Source: Caballeronia choica (GTDB lineage: Bacteria > Pseudomonadota > Gammaproteobacteria > Burkholderiales > Burkholderiaceae). From it: a DNA stretch of 64,000 bases. Of this stretch, positions 36,502-46,797 are shown piece by piece (within the stretch, counting starts at the first letter, position 1; each line of letters begins with the position of its first letter). The notes beneath the pieces are model-generated. The model was not told where the DNA came from. It was given only the letters and a program-made list of their open reading frames with translations, and ran no database searches. The stretch covers positions 1-64,000 of the forward strand of contig NZ_FCON02000015.1 in assembly GCF_001544535.1 (NCBI RefSeq), written 5' to 3'. The position numbers were made by a program, and so were the translations under genes.

Positions 36502-38347
36502 GTTTTCTGACTTTGTCGCGCGTCCCGCGCTGTTGGCGGTCGCGTATCTACTCTCGTGTTTATTCGTGCTGTTTGGCACGTCGAGCGCCGCCCGTGCGGC
36601 CGACGACTTCCTTGACCCAGCCGTCGCATTCAAATTCAGCGCGACAGAACGCCCCGGCGAGATCGAGGTGCGGTATAACGTCGCGGACGGGTATTACATG
36701 TATCGCGAGCGATTCGCCTTCGCGGCCAAGGGCGGCGATGCAACGCTCGGCCCCGCGCAATTGCCGGCCGGCAAGGTCCATTTCGACCAGACGTTCAACA
36801 AGGACGTCGAGACGTATCGCGGTAACGTCGTCATCCGGATTCCGGTGAAGCAGGCGAGCGGACCGTTCGACCTCGCCGTCACCTCGCAGGGATGCGCCGA
36901 TCAGGGCATCTGCTATCCGCCGATGGAACGTGTGTATCACGTGAGCGGGGCTGCGCTGCACGCGGCCGATGCAAACGCTCCGCCGGCCCGCAGCGACACG
37001 ACGATGTCCGATGTGCCGTGGTACGAACGGGCGACGAACGCCGATTACGCACAGTCGCTACTCGAAGGCGGTGGATTTTTCGCCATCGTCGGACTGTATT
37101 TTGCGGCGGGCGTCGTGTTGAGCCTCCTGCCTTGCTCGTACCCGATGATTCCAATCCTGTCGGCGATCATCATCGGCGAGGGCACCCGCGTCACGCGAGC
37201 GCGCGGGTTTGCGCTGTCAATCGCTTATGTATTCGGCATGGCGCTCGTCTACACGGCGCTTGGCGTGGCGGCGGCGCTGGTCGGCCAAAGCCTGGGCGGG
37301 TGGCTCCAGAATCCGTGGGTGCTCGGCGCGTTCGCGATACTGCTGACCGCTTTCGCCCTCACGCTGATTGCGGGATTCGACATCGCCCTGCCCGAACGCT
37401 GGCAAAGCGGCGTGAACGCTGCGTCGCAGAAACGCTCGGGCGGCAAATTCGCAGCGGTCGTGACGATGGGCGCGCTGTCGGCGCTGGTCGTCGGCGCTTG
37501 CATGACGGCGCCCCTTTTCGCCGTGCTCGCCTTCATCGCGCACACGGGCAGCGCGGTGCTCGGTGGCGCTGCACTGTTTTCGATGGGTGTTGGGCTGGGC
37601 GTGCCGCTCCTGATTATCGGACTTGGCGCCGGCGCACTGCTGCCGCGCGCGGGTGCGTGGATGGACGGCGTAAAGGTCTTCTTCGGCGTCGTGCTACTGG
37701 GCGCGGCATTGTGGATTGTGTGGCCCGTTCTCGGTGGCGTCGCGCAAATGTTGCTGGGCGCCCTGTGGCTGCTGATCGCGGCCGCGGCGCTCGGCCTGTT
37801 CGCAGCGGGCACCCCGACGATGTCGATCTGGCGGCGGCTCGGCCGCGGTTTCGGCGCCGCGCTCGCGATTTGGGCGGCAACGCTGCTCGTGGGCCTTGCC
37901 GCCGGTTCGACCGACCCGGTGCGCCCGCTCGCGGTGTTCGCAGCACGAGGAGGCGGAGGCGGAATTTCGAGTGCGCAACAGGCCCAGAATCCGACGTTCG
38001 CGCCGGTGCGCTCGTCCGCGGAACTCGATCTCGCGGTCAAAGCCGCCGCGCGGCCGGCGATGCTGGATTTCTATGCCGACTGGTGCGTCTCCTGCAAGGA
38101 AATGGAGCATCTGACGTTCAGCGACCCGCGCGTGCGGACGCGTCTCGCGCAACTCAACCTGCTGCGCGCCGACGTCACCGCCAACAATCACGACGATCAG
38201 GCTCTGCTCAAGCGCTTCGGACTGTTCGGGCCACCCGGCATCATTTTTTTTGATGCTCAAGGCAATGAAATCGCGCGAGTGGTCGGCTATGAGTCGCCGG
38301 ACAAATTCCTGAAGAGCATGGAGAAGGTCGGCACACCGACCACGTAA
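36494..38347 (+). CDS. dsbD: thiol:disulfide interchange protein DsbD
   Basis: A 617-residue inner-membrane protein that moves electrons from cytoplasmic thioredoxin to periplasmic DsbC, DsbG and cytochrome c maturation partners. A signal peptide ends near SSAARA (about 35). The periplasmic alpha domain has Cys134 and Cys140 (CADQGIC), the eight-helix beta domain has Cys214 (LPCSYPMIP) and Cys336 (GACMTAPL), and the C-terminal thioredoxin domain has the active site CVSC at 531-534. All six redox cysteines are present. The frame is open upstream through cutA, but the ATG at 36494 gives the signal peptide. Its location near resB-ccsB fits a role in keeping apocytochrome cysteines reduced. Confidence 0.94.
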   Translation: MLKFSDFVARPALLAVAYLLSCLFVLFGTSSAARAADDFLDPAVAFKFSATERPGEIEVRYNVADGYYMYRERFAFAAKGGDATLGPAQLPAGKVHFDQTFNKDVETYRGNVVIRIPVKQASGPFDLAVTSQGCADQGICYPPMERVYHVSGAALHAADANAPPARSDTTMSDVPWYERATNADYAQSLLEGGGFFAIVGLYFAAGVVLSLLPCSYPMIPILSAIIIGEGTRVTRARGFALSIAYVFGMALVYTALGVAAALVGQSLGGWLQNPWVLGAFAILLTAFALTLIAGFDIALPERWQSGVNAASQKRSGGKFAAVVTMGALSALVVGACMTAPLFAVLAFIAHTGSAVLGGAALFSMGVGLGVPLLIIGLGAGALLPRAGAWMDGVKVFFGVVLLGAALWIVWPVLGGVAQMLLGALWLLIAAAALGLFAAGTPTMSIWRRLGRGFGAALAIWAATLLVGLAAGSTDPVRPLAVFAARGGGGGISSAQQAQNPTFAPVRSSAELDLAVKAAARPAMLDFYADWCVSCKEMEHLTFSDPRVRTRLAQLNLLRADVTANNHDDQALLKRFGLFGPPGIIFFDAQGNEIARVVGYESPDKFLKSMEKVGTPTT

Positions 38348-38366
38348 GCGCACACGGCGCAAAACC

Positions 38367-38402
38367 AAAAAGGGCGATGCCGACAGCGGCATCGCCCTTT
38401 TT
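38367..38402. terminator. bidirectional terminator between dsbD and hemB
   Basis: A 16-bp inverted repeat, AAAAAGGGCGATGCCG (38367-38382) and CGGCATCGCCCTTTTT (38387-38402), ACAG loop. It has A-run and T-run ends, so it serves both converging genes. Confidence 0.95.
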
Positions 38403-38418
38403 CATGAGAACGGAACGC

Positions 38419-39650
<1,232 letters not shown>

Positions 39651-39702
39651 ATGTGCGGACGGTTTACCGCAGCGCAGCGCGTCCAGGCAAGGCGAACTCC
39701 GC

Positions 39703-40365
39703 TCACCGCGCCGCATCTTCCGGATCGCTTTCGCCCGCCGCTTCGGGGATGAGCCAGCTTTCGATCAACTCGTGCGCCTCTTCGATACCCGTGCGCTTCA
39801 ACGCCGAGAACAGCTGCACGGTCAGTTCGCCGCGATAGCCCGCCGCCTTGTATTCGGCGAACGATTTTTTGGTGGCGCGCAGGGCATTGGTCATCTCCTG
39901 TCGCGTCAATTTGTCGCACTTGGTGAGGAGCGCGTGGATCGGCTTACCCGTCGGCGCGAACCAGTCGAGCATGATCTGGTCGAGTTCCGTGAGCGGCCTG
40001 CGCGAATCCATCATCAGGATCATTCCGCAAAGCTGGGCGCGGCTCTGCAGGTACGTGGAGAGCAACTGCTGCCAGTGCGCCTTCGCGGCACCGGGCACTT
40101 CGGCGTAGCCGTAGCCCGGCAAATCGACGAGATGCGCAACGGGCTCATCGGCCGGACCGACCGAAAAGTAATTGATATGCTGCGTGCGTCCCGGCGTCTT
40201 GCTCGCGAAAGCCAGCCGTTTCTGATTGCACAGGATATTGATCGCAGTCGATTTACCCGCGTTCGAGCGTCCCGCGAACGCGATTTCCGGTTGCGGCGTG
40301 GGCGGCAAATCGCGCAAATGATTGACGGTCGTGAAGAAGCGGGCTTGATGGAGCAGGAATGACAT
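39703..40365 (-). CDS. engB: ribosome biogenesis GTP-binding protein EngB (YsxC/YihA)
   Basis: A 220-residue essential GTPase needed for 50S assembly. Motifs are the P-loop GRSNAGKST (32-40), the [10 protein letters not shown] switch II region and TKCDKL for guanine specificity. The ATG at 40365 gives [20 protein letters not shown]; the frame is open 75 codons further upstream into the promoter region, with no family similarity. It is divergent from the cytochrome c4 gene. Confidence 0.94.
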   Translation of the reverse strand: MSFLLHQARFFTTVNHLRDLPPTPQPEIAFAGRSNAGKSTAINILCNQKRLAFASKTPGRTQHINYFSVGPADEPVAHLVDLPGYGYAEVPGAAKAHWQQLLSTYLQSRAQLCGMILMMDSRRPLTELDQIMLDWFAPTGKPIHALLTKCDKLTRQEMTNALRATKKSFAEYKAAGYRGELTVQLFSALKRTGIEEAHELIESWLIPEAAGESDPEDAAR

Positions 40366-40461
40366 TGGCGGGCCGATTAGGAAAAGCGGTGAAAACCCAA
40401 GCCTTGAATACCCGGCAAATACTGGGCATGCCCCGACTGGCGTCTTTGCGATTAGCAGGTT

Positions 40462-40471
40462 ATTGTACAAT
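40462..40471. promoter_or_regulatory. palindromic shared -10 region between engB and cytochrome c4
   Basis: ATTGTACAAT is a perfect 10-base palindrome, so TACAAT reads as a -10 hexamer on both strands. Both -35 regions are poor (for example TTGCGA with only 14 bases to the + strand -10). It lies about 100 bases from engB and 190 from the cytochrome gene in a 288-base divergent spacer that otherwise shows no gene. Confidence 0.4.
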
Positions 40472-40653
40472 ACGGCGGTTTTCCGAAGACCAGCACGGGC
40501 GCGCAAGACCCAAGCCAGATAAGGAGCGAGACGGATTTCGGGGCATTTTTTGAGCCCTTCGTTCGGGTGTCTTGCGGCGGATCGTGGCAAAACGGTCGCC
40601 GTCGTTTTTTGCAGAACCTCACATTCTCACAAGACGAAAAACAGGGTACGCGA

Positions 40654-41310
40654 ATGAACCGACTGTACAAGTCTCTGATGGTGCTTCAAGTAGCAGCAAC
40701 GTTCGGCGGATTGGCAGTGTCAGGACAGGCGGCGGAGTCCGCCCAGCCTGCAAAACCGGATCTGAACCGGGGACAGGCAATCGCAACCCAGGTATGCGCT
40801 GCGTGTCACGCGGCGGATGGCAATAGCGCCGGCGCCGCATTTCCAAAGCTCGCGGGCCAGCACGCTGAGTATCTCGTCAAGCAGTTGAAGGATTACAAGA
40901 CGCAGCCGGGCGCGAAAGCACCGGCGCGCAACAATCCGATCATGGCGGGCATCGCAGGCGCCTTGTCCGATCAGGATATGGTCAACGTCGCGGCTTACTT
41001 CGCGTCGCAGCAAACCAAGCCCGGCTTTGCGCGCGACAAGAACACCGTGGCGCTTGGTCAGAAGATCTATCGCGGCGGTATCGCGGACAAGGGCGTGCCG
41101 GCATGCGCGGCCTGTCACGGCGCAACCGGGATGGGCATTCCGGTGCAGTATCCGAGGCTGTCGTGGCAGTGGGGCGACTACACCGCGGCGCAGTTGAACG
41201 CGTTCGCGCAGGGCACGCGCAACAACAGCGAGCCGATGCACACGATCTCGCTGCGCCTGACCGACGCCGAAGTAAAGGCCGTATCGGATTACATCGCAGG
41301 CCTGCATTAA
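40654..41310 (+). CDS. di-haem cytochrome c4
   Basis: A 218-residue periplasmic electron carrier. A signal peptide runs to about residue 27 (SGQAA). Two haem-attachment motifs CAACH occur at 48-52 and 151-155, one per cytochrome c domain, giving the two-domain c4 architecture; the distal Met ligands are probably in NPIMAGIAG and SEPMHTISL. The ATG at 40654 begins MNRLYKSLMVL; the extra upstream 29 codons lack signal-peptide character. The system II maturation genes follow directly, and c4 proteins typically feed terminal oxidases. Confidence 0.93.
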   Translation: MNRLYKSLMVLQVAATFGGLAVSGQAAESAQPAKPDLNRGQAIATQVCAACHAADGNSAGAAFPKLAGQHAEYLVKQLKDYKTQPGAKAPARNNPIMAGIAGALSDQDMVNVAAYFASQQTKPGFARDKNTVALGQKIYRGGIADKGVPACAACHGATGMGIPVQYPRLSWQWGDYTAAQLNAFAQGTRNNSEPMHTISLRLTDAEVKAVSDYIAGLH

Positions 41311-41439
41311 GCACCAACCAAAGCACCGAGCACCAGGTTTCGAGGCATTAGCAGCGTCCAGCGATCTGCCGCGCAGCAACAGATCACGCAGCAGTCGCCC
41401 ACATTACGAAGCCGGTCCCACGAGACCGGCGCAAACAAG

Positions 41440-41488
41440 AAAAGGGTGGGACGTCGGTCGATGACCGCTAACGTCGCCACCCTTTTTT
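41440..41488 (+). terminator. terminator between cytochrome c4 and resB
   Basis: GGGTGG (41444-41449) and CCACCC (41477-41482) form the base, with an inner arm GGTC-GAT-GACC, and six T follow. A smaller CCGGTC/GACCGG hairpin lies just upstream at 41412-41429. It should separate c4 from resB. Confidence 0.75.
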
Positions 41489-41508
41489 GCTGTCCAGTCG
41501 GAGTTTGA

Positions 41509-43728
41509 ATGAGCGTCACCACCTCGGGATTGCAGTCGAAGTCGAGTCGCCGCGCTGTCAGGCATTTTGTCGAACTCGTCAGTTCGATGCGCTTCGCGAT
41601 CGCGTTGCTGGTCATTCTCGCCATCGCGAGCATCATCGGTACGGTCCTCACGCAGGAAGACCCGTACCCGAACTACGTCAATCAGTTTGGTCCGTTCTGG
41701 GCTGACATCTTTCGCGGCGTGAGCCTGTACAACGTGTACAGCGCGTGGTGGTTCATGCTGATCCTGATCTTCCTGGTGATCTCGGTCTCGCTGTGCGTGA
41801 TCCGCAACGGCCCGAAGATGATCGCCGACATGAAAAGCTGGAAGGATCGCGTGCGCGAAGGCAGCCTGCGCGCGTTCCACCACAAGGGCGAATTCGACGT
41901 GCCGACGAGCCGTGGCGACACCGCCGCCACGCTGCAGCTGCTTTCCGCGAAGCTCGGCTACAAGTTCATCACGCGCGAAACCGACACTGGCGCGACGCTG
42001 ATTGCCGCCAAGCGCGGCGCGCTGACGAAGCTCGGCTACATCTCGGCGCATCTGGCGATCGTCATCATCTGCCTGGGCGGGCTGCTCGACAGCAACCTGC
42101 CGATCAAGCTGCAAATGTGGCTCTTCAACAAGACGCCGGTCAGCACCAACGCCGTTATCAACGATATTCCGCCTGAACATCGGCTTTCGTCGTCGAACCT
42201 GACGTTTCGCGGCTATGCGTGGGTGCCGGAAGGCCAGTACGTCGGCACGGCGATCCTGAACCAGCAGGATGGGTCGCTGATCCAGGACCTGCCGTTCTCG
42301 ATCCAGCTCGACAAGTTCATCGTCGATTACTACTCGACCGGCATGCCGAAACTCTTCGCGAGCGACATCGTCGTGATCGACCACGCCACCGGCAAGCGCA
42401 TTCCCGCGCGCGTGGAAGTGAACAAGCCGTTCACTTACGACGGCATTTCCATCTATCAGTCGAGCTTCCAGGACGGCGGCTCGAAGCTCGACATGACCGC
42501 CTGGCCGATGACCGGCGACCGCGCGACAACGACGCCATTCGGCGGCACCATCGGCGGCACGGCGCCGATCGATCCGCACATCATCGGCGCGAAAGGCGAC
42601 ACGGTCGAATTCAGCGATTTCCGCGCGATCAACGTCGAAAACGTCACGAATGGAAGCGGCGCGGTGGATGCACGCGGCGTCGGCCAGTCGCATTCGCTCA
42701 AGCAAGCCTTCGACGAGCGGCTCGGCTCGGGCGCGAAGACATCGAAGCCGAGCGACCTGCGCAACGTGGGTCCGTCGGTGCAATACAAGGTGCGCAGCAC
42801 GGATGGCCAGGCGCGCGAGTACAACAACTACATGCTGCCGGTGGACGTGGCCGGCCAGCCGATGTTCCTCGCGGGCATGCGCGAGAGCCCGAACGATTCG
42901 TTCCGCTACCTGCGCATTCCCGCCGACGAGCAAAGCTCCGTCAAGCAGTGGATGAACCTGCGCGCGGCACTGGCGACGCCCGCGATGCGTGTCGAAGCGG
43001 CGCACCGGTTCGCGCAGCGTTCGGTGCCGCAGGCGAACGCCGAGTTGCAGAAGCATCTGGAGGAAAGCGCCGTGCGCGTGCTGAACCTGTTCGCCGGCGC
43101 CGACGAAGCCGGCGCAGCGCAGCCGAATGGCCCGGGCATTGGCGGCTTCCAGGCGATCGCCGGTTTCATCGACCGTTCCGTGCCGAAGGGCGAGCAGGAA
43201 AAGGCGGCGGGCCTCCTGCTGCGCATGCTGGAAGGCGCGACCTGGGACCTGTGGCAGATTTCCCGCGAGCACAACGGCCTGCCCGAAGCCAAGGTCGACG
43301 AAAAAAACACCGCATTCGTCCAATCGTCGATCAATGCACTTTCGGACAGCTTTCTGTACGGATCGCCGGTCTTTTTGCAACTCGATTCGTTCAAGCAGAT
43401 CCAGGCGTCGGTGTTCCAGCTAACGCGCGCACCCGGCAAAAAACTGGTGTATCTTGGCAGCCTCCTGCTCGTACTCGGCATCTTCTCGATGTTTTACGTA
43501 CGTGAACGCCGGCTCTGGTTCTGGCTCAAAGATAAAGGCGAAGGCGGCGCGACGGTGCTGATGGCGATGTCCACCGCGCGCAGGACACTCGACTTCGAAA
43601 AGGAATTCGCCCAGACGCGCGACACGGTCGCCGCCACGCTCGGCGGCAGGCCGGTCGTCGCGGCCCCGGCTTCCCCGCCGGCCGCCGCGCAACCCGAATC
43701 CGTCGGCTCGCACGAATCAACCCGGTAA
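41509..43728 (+). CDS. resB: cytochrome c biogenesis protein ResB (Ccs1)
   Basis: A 739-residue membrane protein, one half of the system II haem lyase that attaches haem to CXXCH of apocytochromes c. Membrane segments lie near 25-45, 80-100 and 170-190, and a last one near 645-665 after a large periplasmic domain. Conserved parts include LVSSMRFAIALLVILAIASI, LGYISAHLAIVIICLGGLLD and FTYDGISIYQSSFQDGGSK. A short proline/alanine-rich tail ends the protein. ccsB follows after four bases, so the two subunits are co-expressed. Confidence 0.93.
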   Translation: MSVTTSGLQSKSSRRAVRHFVELVSSMRFAIALLVILAIASIIGTVLTQEDPYPNYVNQFGPFWADIFRGVSLYNVYSAWWFMLILIFLVISVSLCVIRNGPKMIADMKSWKDRVREGSLRAFHHKGEFDVPTSRGDTAATLQLLSAKLGYKFITRETDTGATLIAAKRGALTKLGYISAHLAIVIICLGGLLDSNLPIKLQMWLFNKTPVSTNAVINDIPPEHRLSSSNLTFRGYAWVPEGQYVGTAILNQQDGSLIQDLPFSIQLDKFIVDYYSTGMPKLFASDIVVIDHATGKRIPARVEVNKPFTYDGISIYQSSFQDGGSKLDMTAWPMTGDRATTTPFGGTIGGTAPIDPHIIGAKGDTVEFSDFRAINVENVTNGSGAVDARGVGQSHSLKQAFDERLGSGAKTSKPSDLRNVGPSVQYKVRSTDGQAREYNNYMLPVDVAGQPMFLAGMRESPNDSFRYLRIPADEQSSVKQWMNLRAALATPAMRVEAAHRFAQRSVPQANAELQKHLEESAVRVLNLFAGADEAGAAQPNGPGIGGFQAIAGFIDRSVPKGEQEKAAGLLLRMLEGATWDLWQISREHNGLPEAKVDEKNTAFVQSSINALSDSFLYGSPVFLQLDSFKQIQASVFQLTRAPGKKLVYLGSLLLVLGIFSMFYVRERRLWFWLKDKGEGGATVLMAMSTARRTLDFEKEFAQTRDTVAATLGGRPVVAAPASPPAAAQPESVGSHESTR

Positions 43729-43732
43729 GATC

Positions 43733-44935
43733 ATGGACCTCACACAAGCTTCCTCCCGTTCGACTCCGGCGGCCCAGCGTCCCGCGCAAAGCCCCGCCGA
43801 TGCGGCCCTTTTCGACGATCGTCCGTTCCTCAAGAAACTCGGCGCACTCGACTGGCTGTTCGCGCTGGCGATGGTCGCGGGCGCGGGGTTCGCGCTGTAC
43901 CGCTATCACCCGTTCATGAACGTGTACGACAAGGCAGTACTGGTGTGCGCCGTGCCGACCTTCGTCGTGCTCGGCTGGCGCTGGAAACCGGTGCGCCTGT
44001 TGATCGCGATGATCGCGGTGCTGTCGCTGATGTCGATTCAGCTTTATCACGCCGATCTCGCCCGCGCCGACACGAACTTCTTCCTGAAATACTTCTTGTC
44101 GAGCCAGTCGGCGATTCTCTGGATGAGCGCGCTGTTCGTCCTCGCGACGGTGTTCTACTGGATCGGCCTGCTCACGCGCTCGCAGACGGGCGGCGCGATC
44201 GGTTCGCGAATGACGTGGGTCGCGGTGCTGATGGGGTTTGTCGGTTTGATGGTGCGCTGGTACGAGTCGTATCTGATCGGCGCGGACGTCGGCCATATTC
44301 CGATTTCGAATCTCTACGAAGTGTTCGTGCTGTTCTGCCTGATCACGTCGCTGTTCTACCTCTACTACGAGCAGCATTACGCCACCCGCGCGATGGGCGC
44401 GTTCGTGCTGCTGGTCATCAGCGCGGCCGTCGGCTTCCTGATGTGGTACTCGATCGCCCGCGATGCGCAGCAAATCCAGCCGCTCGTCCCCGCCCTGCAA
44501 AGCTGGTGGATGAAGATTCACGTACCCGCGAACTTCATCGGCTACGGCAGCTTTGCGCTGTCGGCGATGGTCGCCGTCGCCTATCTGGCGAAAGAACGCG
44601 GCGTGCTCGGCGATCGCCTGCCATCGCTGGAAGTGCTCGACGACGTGATGTACAAGTCGATCGCGGTCGGCTTCGCGTTCTTCACGATCGCGACGATCCT
44701 CGGCGCGCTGTGGGCTGCCGAAGCCTGGGGCGGCTACTGGAGCTGGGACCCGAAGGAAACCTGGGCGCTGATCGTCTGGCTGAACTACGCGGCGTGGCTG
44801 CACATGCGTCTGATGAAGGGCCTGCGCGGCGCGGCGGCCGCATGGTGGGCGCTGACGGGACTGCTGGTCACGACGTTCGCCTTCCTCGGCGTCAACATGT
44901 TCCTCTCGGGCTTGCACAGCTACGGCAAGCTGTAA
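43733..44935 (+). CDS. ccsB: cytochrome c biogenesis protein CcsB (CcsA/ResC family)
   Basis: A 400-residue polytopic protein that, with ResB, exports and attaches haem. The tryptophan-rich WWD motif, AEAWGGYWSWDPKETWALI, is at about 325-345, and conserved histidines flank it (IHVPANFIGYGSFALS; WLHMRLMKG). About eight membrane helices can be seen. Starts four bases after resB and ends before a strong terminator. Confidence 0.93.
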   Translation: MDLTQASSRSTPAAQRPAQSPADAALFDDRPFLKKLGALDWLFALAMVAGAGFALYRYHPFMNVYDKAVLVCAVPTFVVLGWRWKPVRLLIAMIAVLSLMSIQLYHADLARADTNFFLKYFLSSQSAILWMSALFVLATVFYWIGLLTRSQTGGAIGSRMTWVAVLMGFVGLMVRWYESYLIGADVGHIPISNLYEVFVLFCLITSLFYLYYEQHYATRAMGAFVLLVISAAVGFLMWYSIARDAQQIQPLVPALQSWWMKIHVPANFIGYGSFALSAMVAVAYLAKERGVLGDRLPSLEVLDDVMYKSIAVGFAFFTIATILGALWAAEAWGGYWSWDPKETWALIVWLNYAAWLHMRLMKGLRGAAAAWWALTGLLVTTFAFLGVNMFLSGLHSYGKL

Positions 44936-44960
44936 TCTGGCGCGCCGTCGGCCGACTAAG

Positions 44961-44994
44961 AACCGTCATGCACATTCTGCTGGCGGTTTTTTTT
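44961..44994 (+). terminator. rho-independent terminator after ccsB
   Basis: AACCGTCA (44961-44968) pairs with TGGCGGTT (44981-44988), with GCA/TGC stacked inside and a CATTC loop; the stem runs into eight T. It closes the resB-ccsB operon. Confidence 0.88.
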
Positions 44995-45088
44995 CGCCGT
45001 CGCCGGAATAGCGGCATCCGAACGCCTGTTTAACCGTTATATCTATTTGGAACGCAGGCACGCCAGCGTGTCTGCTCAGGAACAGCAC

Positions 45089-46084
45089 ATGTGGAACAAA
45101 CGAAATCGCCAGTTATTTGGCGACGATATCGCGCGTAGCGAGATCACGCCGCGCGAGGTGTTCGAGAACCGCCGTCGCGTGTTGCGCGCGATGGGCGCGG
45201 TCGCGGCGACGGCGACAGGGCTCGCCGGCTTGAACGGCGAAGCTTTCGCCACGATGACGTCGCCCGATGCCAAAGCGCCCAAGCTCGCGGCGAAGACCAA
45301 TCCGAAGTTTGTCGTCGTCGACAAGGTGACACCATTCAAGGACATCACGTCGTACAACAACTACTACGAGTTCGGCACCGACAAGGGCGATCCGGTGCAA
45401 AACGCGCATTCGCTGCGTCCGAAACCGTGGAAGATTTCGGTCGAAGGCGCGATCAAGAATCCGAAGGTGTACGACATCGACGAAATCCTGAAGCTCGCGC
45501 CGCTGGAAGAGCGGGTGTATCGGCTGAGATGCGTGGAAGGGTGGTCGATGGTGATTCCGTGGATCGGCATTTCACTTTCGGAGCTGATCAAACGCGCGGA
45601 GCCGAACGGCAACGCGAAATATGTGCAATTCATCTCGCTCGCGGACCCGTCGCAGATGCCGGGCCTGTCGACGCCGATCCTCGACTGGCCGTATTCCGAA
45701 GGCCTGCGCATGGATGAGGCGATGAACCCGCTGGCGCTCCTGACGGTCGGCCTGTATGGGCAAGTGCTGCCGAACCAGAACGGCGCGCCGGTGCGCGTGA
45801 TCGTGCCGTGGAAATACGGCTTCAAGAGCGCGAAGTCGCTGGTGAAGATCCGCTTCGTCGAAAAGCAGCCACCGACGAGCTGGAACACCTACGCGCCGAG
45901 TGAGTATGGTTTTTATTCGAACGTGAATCCGGACGTCGACCATCCGCGCTGGAGCCAGGCGACGGAGCGGCGCATCGGCGAGGACGGCTTCTTCACGCCG
46001 AAGCGCAAGACGCTGATGTTCAACGGTTACGGCGATCAGGTCGCGTCGCTGTACCAGGGCATGGACCTGAAGAAGAATTTCTGA
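45089..46084 (+). CDS. msrP: protein-methionine-sulfoxide reductase, catalytic subunit MsrP
   Basis: A 331-residue periplasmic molybdenum enzyme (formerly YedY) that repairs oxidised methionine in envelope proteins. The N-terminus has a Tat signal, [10 protein letters not shown], ending near GEAFA. The Mo-pterin ligand is Cys148 in [17 protein letters not shown]. The ATG at 45089 follows AGGAACAGC; an upstream TTG is less likely. msrQ starts on the base after its stop, making the normal two-gene unit. Confidence 0.95.
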   Translation: MWNKRNRQLFGDDIARSEITPREVFENRRRVLRAMGAVAATATGLAGLNGEAFATMTSPDAKAPKLAAKTNPKFVVVDKVTPFKDITSYNNYYEFGTDKGDPVQNAHSLRPKPWKISVEGAIKNPKVYDIDEILKLAPLEERVYRLRCVEGWSMVIPWIGISLSELIKRAEPNGNAKYVQFISLADPSQMPGLSTPILDWPYSEGLRMDEAMNPLALLTVGLYGQVLPNQNGAPVRVIVPWKYGFKSAKSLVKIRFVEKQPPTSWNTYAPSEYGFYSNVNPDVDHPRWSQATERRIGEDGFFTPKRKTLMFNGYGDQVASLYQGMDLKKNF

Positions 46085-46747
46085 ATGGACACCATGCCAA
46101 CCGCATCCGATATCAAGCGGCCGGCAGTCACGCGCGGCGGCGTCGGCTGGATCGTTCCGGCGAAGGTGATCGTGTTCGTCGCGGCGCTTTATCCGCTCGC
46201 GCGCATCGTGCTGCTCGGCGTCACCGACGGGCTGGGCGCGAACCCGATCGAATTCATCACACGCTCTACGGGCCTCTGGACGCTCGTCTACCTCTGCATC
46301 ACGCTTGCGATCACGCCGGCGCGGCGGCTGACCGGCGTGAATGCGCTGCTGCGATTTCGGCGGATGCTCGGGCTTTATGCGTTCTTCTACGCCGTGCTGC
46401 ATTTCACGACGTACCTGTGGTTCGACAAGTGGTTCGATGTCGCCGCGATTCTGAAGGACATCGTCAAGCGGCCGTTCATCACGGTTGGCTTCGCCGCGTT
46501 CCTGCTGCTGATTCCGCTCGCGGTGACGTCGCCGAAAGCGATGGTGAAGAAACTGGGCCGCCGATGGCAGACGCTGCACAAGGCCATCTACCTGGTCGCG
46601 ACACTCGCGATCCTGCATTTCTGGTGGATGAGAGCAGGCAAGCACGATCTGATTTTGCCGAAGACCTATGGCGCGATTGTGGTTGCGCTGCTGGGCTGGC
46701 GATTGGTCGTCTGGCTGAAGGACAGAAACGCACGCCAGACGCGTTAA
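46085..46747 (+). CDS. msrQ: haem b membrane subunit MsrQ
   Basis: A 220-residue ferric-reductase-like membrane protein (formerly YedZ) that passes electrons from the respiratory chain to MsrP. Six helices and haem-ligand histidines are visible, for example in YAVLHFTTYLWFDKW and TLHKAIYLVATLAILHF. Directly adjacent to msrP. Confidence 0.94.
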   Translation: MDTMPTASDIKRPAVTRGGVGWIVPAKVIVFVAALYPLARIVLLGVTDGLGANPIEFITRSTGLWTLVYLCITLAITPARRLTGVNALLRFRRMLGLYAFFYAVLHFTTYLWFDKWFDVAAILKDIVKRPFITVGFAAFLLLIPLAVTSPKAMVKKLGRRWQTLHKAIYLVATLAILHFWWMRAGKHDLILPKTYGAIVVALLGWRLVVWLKDRNARQTR

Positions 46748-46778
46748 AAAAAAGCGATGCCGAGGCATCGCTTTTTTT
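46746..46778. terminator. bidirectional terminator between msrQ and lysA
   Basis: An A-run then GCGATGCC, a two-base loop, GGCATCGC and seven T. It overlaps the msrQ stop and lies 20 bases before the end of lysA, serving both converging genes. Confidence 0.93.
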
Positions 46779-46797
46779 ACTCGTAAGGCATCGAAAA

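Noticed and set aside
40366-40590. 75-codon N-terminal extension of EngB
   Set aside because: It crosses the divergent promoter region; EngB begins shortly before the P-loop.
40567-40626. Weak hairpin with a T-run (CGGCG/CGCCG then TTTTTT) before the cytochrome c4 gene, as a possible attenuator
   Set aside because: The stem has five pairs with a long loop, too weak to support a terminator call.
41404-43380. 658-codon frame opposite resB and similar frames opposite ccsB, fusA and lysA
   Set aside because: Same GC-bias artefact. The + strand genes have clear domains and ribosome sites.
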